Assembly: GCA_938015605.1 (NCBI GenBank)
Contig: CALLPO010000121.1
Location: forward strand, 1 to 8,557
Direction: 5' to 3'
DNA: 8,557 bases
Source of the DNA: an uncultured Candidatus Altimarinota bacterium
Lineage (GTDB): Bacteria > Patescibacteriota > Gracilibacteria > BD1-5 > UBA6164
Under the pieces are notes generated by a model. That model did no database searches, was not told the origin of the DNA, and saw nothing but the letters and a program-made list of their open reading frames with translations. Position numbers and translations under genes: made by a program. Below, one piece after another: positions 6,975 through 8,557 of this stretch; the first letter of the stretch is position 1; every line of letters begins with the position of its first letter.

Positions 6975-7388
6975 ATGGAAATACTAAAATATATAAGTGT
7001 TTTTGCAGCTGCATTCGTTACTATACTGATTCTTGATACTATTTGGTTAGGTTCAGTTACCAAAGATTTTATTATTAGAGAATTTGGGAATATGGTACTT
7101 GTTGAAAACTGAAAAATTAAAATTAACTTGTGAGTAGGTTTACTGGCTTGGTTTATCATTTCTTCAATGATAGTAATCTTTGTAACACTTCAATTCACTA
7201 CATACAGAGATATCGCTATGTATTGAGCACTTCTGGGGTGTATGAGTTATGCTATGTATGACCTTACAAACCTTACATTTTTGACGAACTATTCTCTGAA
7301 GTTTACACTTGTAGATATTGCATGGGGAACATTTGTATGAATGGCTGTAGCTCTTTCTAGTTTTAGTGTTTTAAATCTTTTCAAATAA
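6975..7388 (+). CDS. DUF2177 family membrane protein
   Basis: A 137-residue integral membrane protein with about four helices (residues 5-27, 52-72, 80-97, 112-133). It matches DUF2177 by the early DTIWLG motif (21-26), the central GALLGCMSYAMYDLTNLTFL stretch (84-103) and the later DIAWGTFVG (114-122). The ATG at 6975 is preferred: it puts 20 residues before DTIWLG as is usual in the family, and lies after the leader hairpin. In-frame starts at TTG 6900 or ATG 6918 would run through the hairpin and add an unusual N-terminus. Glycines including G46 and G84 are UGA. Two bases separate its stop from the DUF1295 start, so they form an operon. The biochemical function of the family is unknown. 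I recall it near cyclopropane-fatty-acid-synthase-type genes in proteobacteria. Confidence 0.88.
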
Positions 7389-7390
7389 AC

Positions 7391-8140
7391 ATGACAGATA
7401 TTTTTATAATTCTCTGAATATGTTATATTGTATTATTTTGAGTTGCTTATAAGGTCAAAGATAATTCAATAGTTGATGTTTTCTGGTGAGCAGGATTTTT
7501 AATAGTTTCACTTATTCTTATATTACAAAATGCTATATTCTGACTAGCTCAAATAATAACGTTATTATTAATTTCGGCATGGTCACTCAGAATTGTAATA
7601 TCGATTTGAAGTAAAAAAATCTATCATCCAGGAGAAGATAAAAGGTATTCTGCTTGGAGAAAAAGCTGGAAACATTTTTATCTCAGAAGTTTTTTCCAAG
7701 TGTATGTTTTACAGATGATTTTACTTCTTGTTGTATCAACTCCACTTATAATTAACTTTTCTTCTTCTCAAGAGCATATACTGTTATTATCACTTATATG
7801 ATGATTAATTGCTGCTTTTTGACTCATTTATGAAGCTATTGCAGACAAACAACTCAAAAAATATCTCACTGGAACTCCAGTTAAAGATACTATCTTTACA
7901 AAGTGACTCTGGAAATATTCAAGACATCCAAATTATTTTTGAGAGTCGCTATTCTGGCTAGGAATAAGTCTTATCTCTCTACAGTTTTCTGTATGGGGAA
8001 TAGTTGGTTTTCTTATCATTACTCTATTATTATTATTTGTTTCATGAGTTCCTCTTAAAGAAAAAAGCTACAAAACTAAATTAAATTGGGAAAGCTATAA
8101 AGAGACTCCAATCTTTATTCCAAACTTTTTTAAAAAGTAA
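7391..8140 (+). CDS. DUF1295 (steroid 5-alpha-reductase-like) membrane protein
   Basis: A 249-residue membrane protein with about six or seven helices, typical of the DUF1295 family, which is related to the C-terminal part of steroid 5-alpha-reductases and isoprenylcysteine methyltransferases. Signatures are NSIVDVFWG (25-33), EDKRYSAWR (82-90), YEAIADKQL (147-155) and the hallmark GLWKYSRHPNYFGE (172-185), which in the reductase family lies near the NADPH and substrate site. Many glycines are UGA codons, including the G of YFGE. A reductase acting on a lipid double bond is the likely role, but no substrate is established for the bacterial family. It is the second gene of the DUF2177 operon, and the DedA-like gene starts 40 bases further on the same strand without a clear terminator. 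Confidence 0.92.
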
Positions 8141-8180
8141 TATTTTAAAAAAAATAGTCTTTAAAATTCTATCAGAAAAT

Positions 8181-8557
8181 ATGAATCCAAAAATTCCACT
8201 ACTTGCTATTATGGTATACTCAGTAATACTTCTATTGATTTATTTTTGAGTTATTCCTAATCCATTATTGTTAGTAGATTATATCAAAAACTTTGATAGT
8301 ACAACAGTATATATGGCAATGTTTTTAATAATATTACTTGAAAGTATTGTCTTTTTAGGGTTCTATTTTCCATGACAGTTTATAGCAGTTTTACTGGTAG
8401 TGACTTATGCTCAGAGATGGAGTGATATTGTTATGCTCACGCTAATTTCAATAGTATCTGTAACTCTGTGAGCTTTCATTAATTATTACCTGTGATATTT
8501 TTTCTTTCCTAATAATAAAGAAAAAGTTGAAAAAATTAGTTACAAAAAATTATTACT
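8181..8557 (+). CDS. DedA/VTT-family membrane protein (3' partial)
   Basis: The first 125 residues of a gene cut by the window edge. After two hydrophobic stretches (8-31 and 43-75) it shows the DedA-type signature ESIVFLGFYFPGQ (54-66), where the usual PGE is PGQ, then a helix with GAFINYYLGYFFF (98-110), as in the VTT/SNARE-associated domain (GxxxGxxxxYxxG-like). DedA proteins are linked to transport of lipid carriers such as undecaprenyl phosphate and to membrane homeostasis. UGA codes for G23, G65, G98 and G105. It probably belongs to the preceding operon; the 40-base gap is AT-rich and has no clear hairpin. Confidence 0.75.

Noticed and set aside
6965..7159. Minus-strand open frame of 64 codons
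   Set aside because: It is antisense to the DUF2177 gene and has no recognisable features.
1045..8140. Reading the many TGA-interrupted frames as pseudogenes or frameshifts
   Set aside because: Every interruption is an in-frame TGA at a glycine position, with intact family motifs on both sides; recoding explains all of them.
1..8557. Mobile elements, CRISPR arrays, tRNA or rRNA genes
   Set aside because: I saw no transposase or integrase, no regularly spaced repeats and no cloverleaf or rRNA-like sequence.

Overview
The window comes from an AT-rich bacterium that reads UGA as glycine (genetic code 25), which points to Candidatus Gracilibacteria (BD1-5) or Absconditabacteria (SR1) within the Patescibacteria (CPR). 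Under the standard code nearly every gene here falls into fragments. Read with UGA = Gly, the window resolves into nine long genes plus one cut by the right edge, most with recognisable family motifs and all complete ones ending in TAA or TAG. UGA glycines fall in sites that must be glycine: the last Gly of the esterase GHSLG motif, both Gly of the kinase DSGVG box, and the GYG of the response-regulator winged helix. No start codon has a convincing Shine-Dalgarno sequence at normal spacing. The sequence cannot separate the two phyla.

Layout, left to right. (1) 3-1013 (+): the C-terminal part, or most, of a single-pass membrane protein with a long acidic tail and a four-cysteine end. It meets a two-component operon head-on over a bidirectional terminator (1019-1046). 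(2) 2938-1045 (-): an OmpR-type response regulator followed 4 bases later by its membrane histidine kinase. Upstream on the same strand is an unrecognised 278-residue protein (3863-3027) with a good sigma-70 promoter. (3) 4001-5332 (+): a secreted protein joining S-layer-homology (SLH) repeats to an alpha/beta-hydrolase of the PHB depolymerase/feruloyl esterase type. It is followed 30 bases later by a DUF523-DUF1722 protein (5363-6334), whose DUF523 half is the TudS desulfidase-like [4Fe-4S] family. (4) tspO (6809-6336, -) is convergent with that gene, one base separating the stop codons. It is divergent from a + strand run of small membrane proteins: DUF2177 (6975-7388), DUF1295 (7391-8140) and the start of a DedA-like protein (8181 to the edge).

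Two regulatory features stand out. In the tspO/DUF2177 intergenic region a single self-complementary -35 hexamer (TTGCAA, 6861-6866) has a perfect TATAAT on each side at exactly 16 bp, so it can serve two opposite promoters but probably only one at a time. Between the rightward promoter and the DUF2177 start is a terminator-like hairpin with a T tract, suggesting attenuation or a small RNA. DUF523-DUF1722, TspO, DUF2177 and DUF1295 are families that I recall co-occurring in light/singlet-oxygen-response and modified-fatty-acid clusters of proteobacteria. Finding four together in a reduced episymbiont-type genome suggests a kept or acquired membrane-lipid or oxidative-stress module; this is inference. 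I see no mobile element, CRISPR array, tRNA or rRNA.
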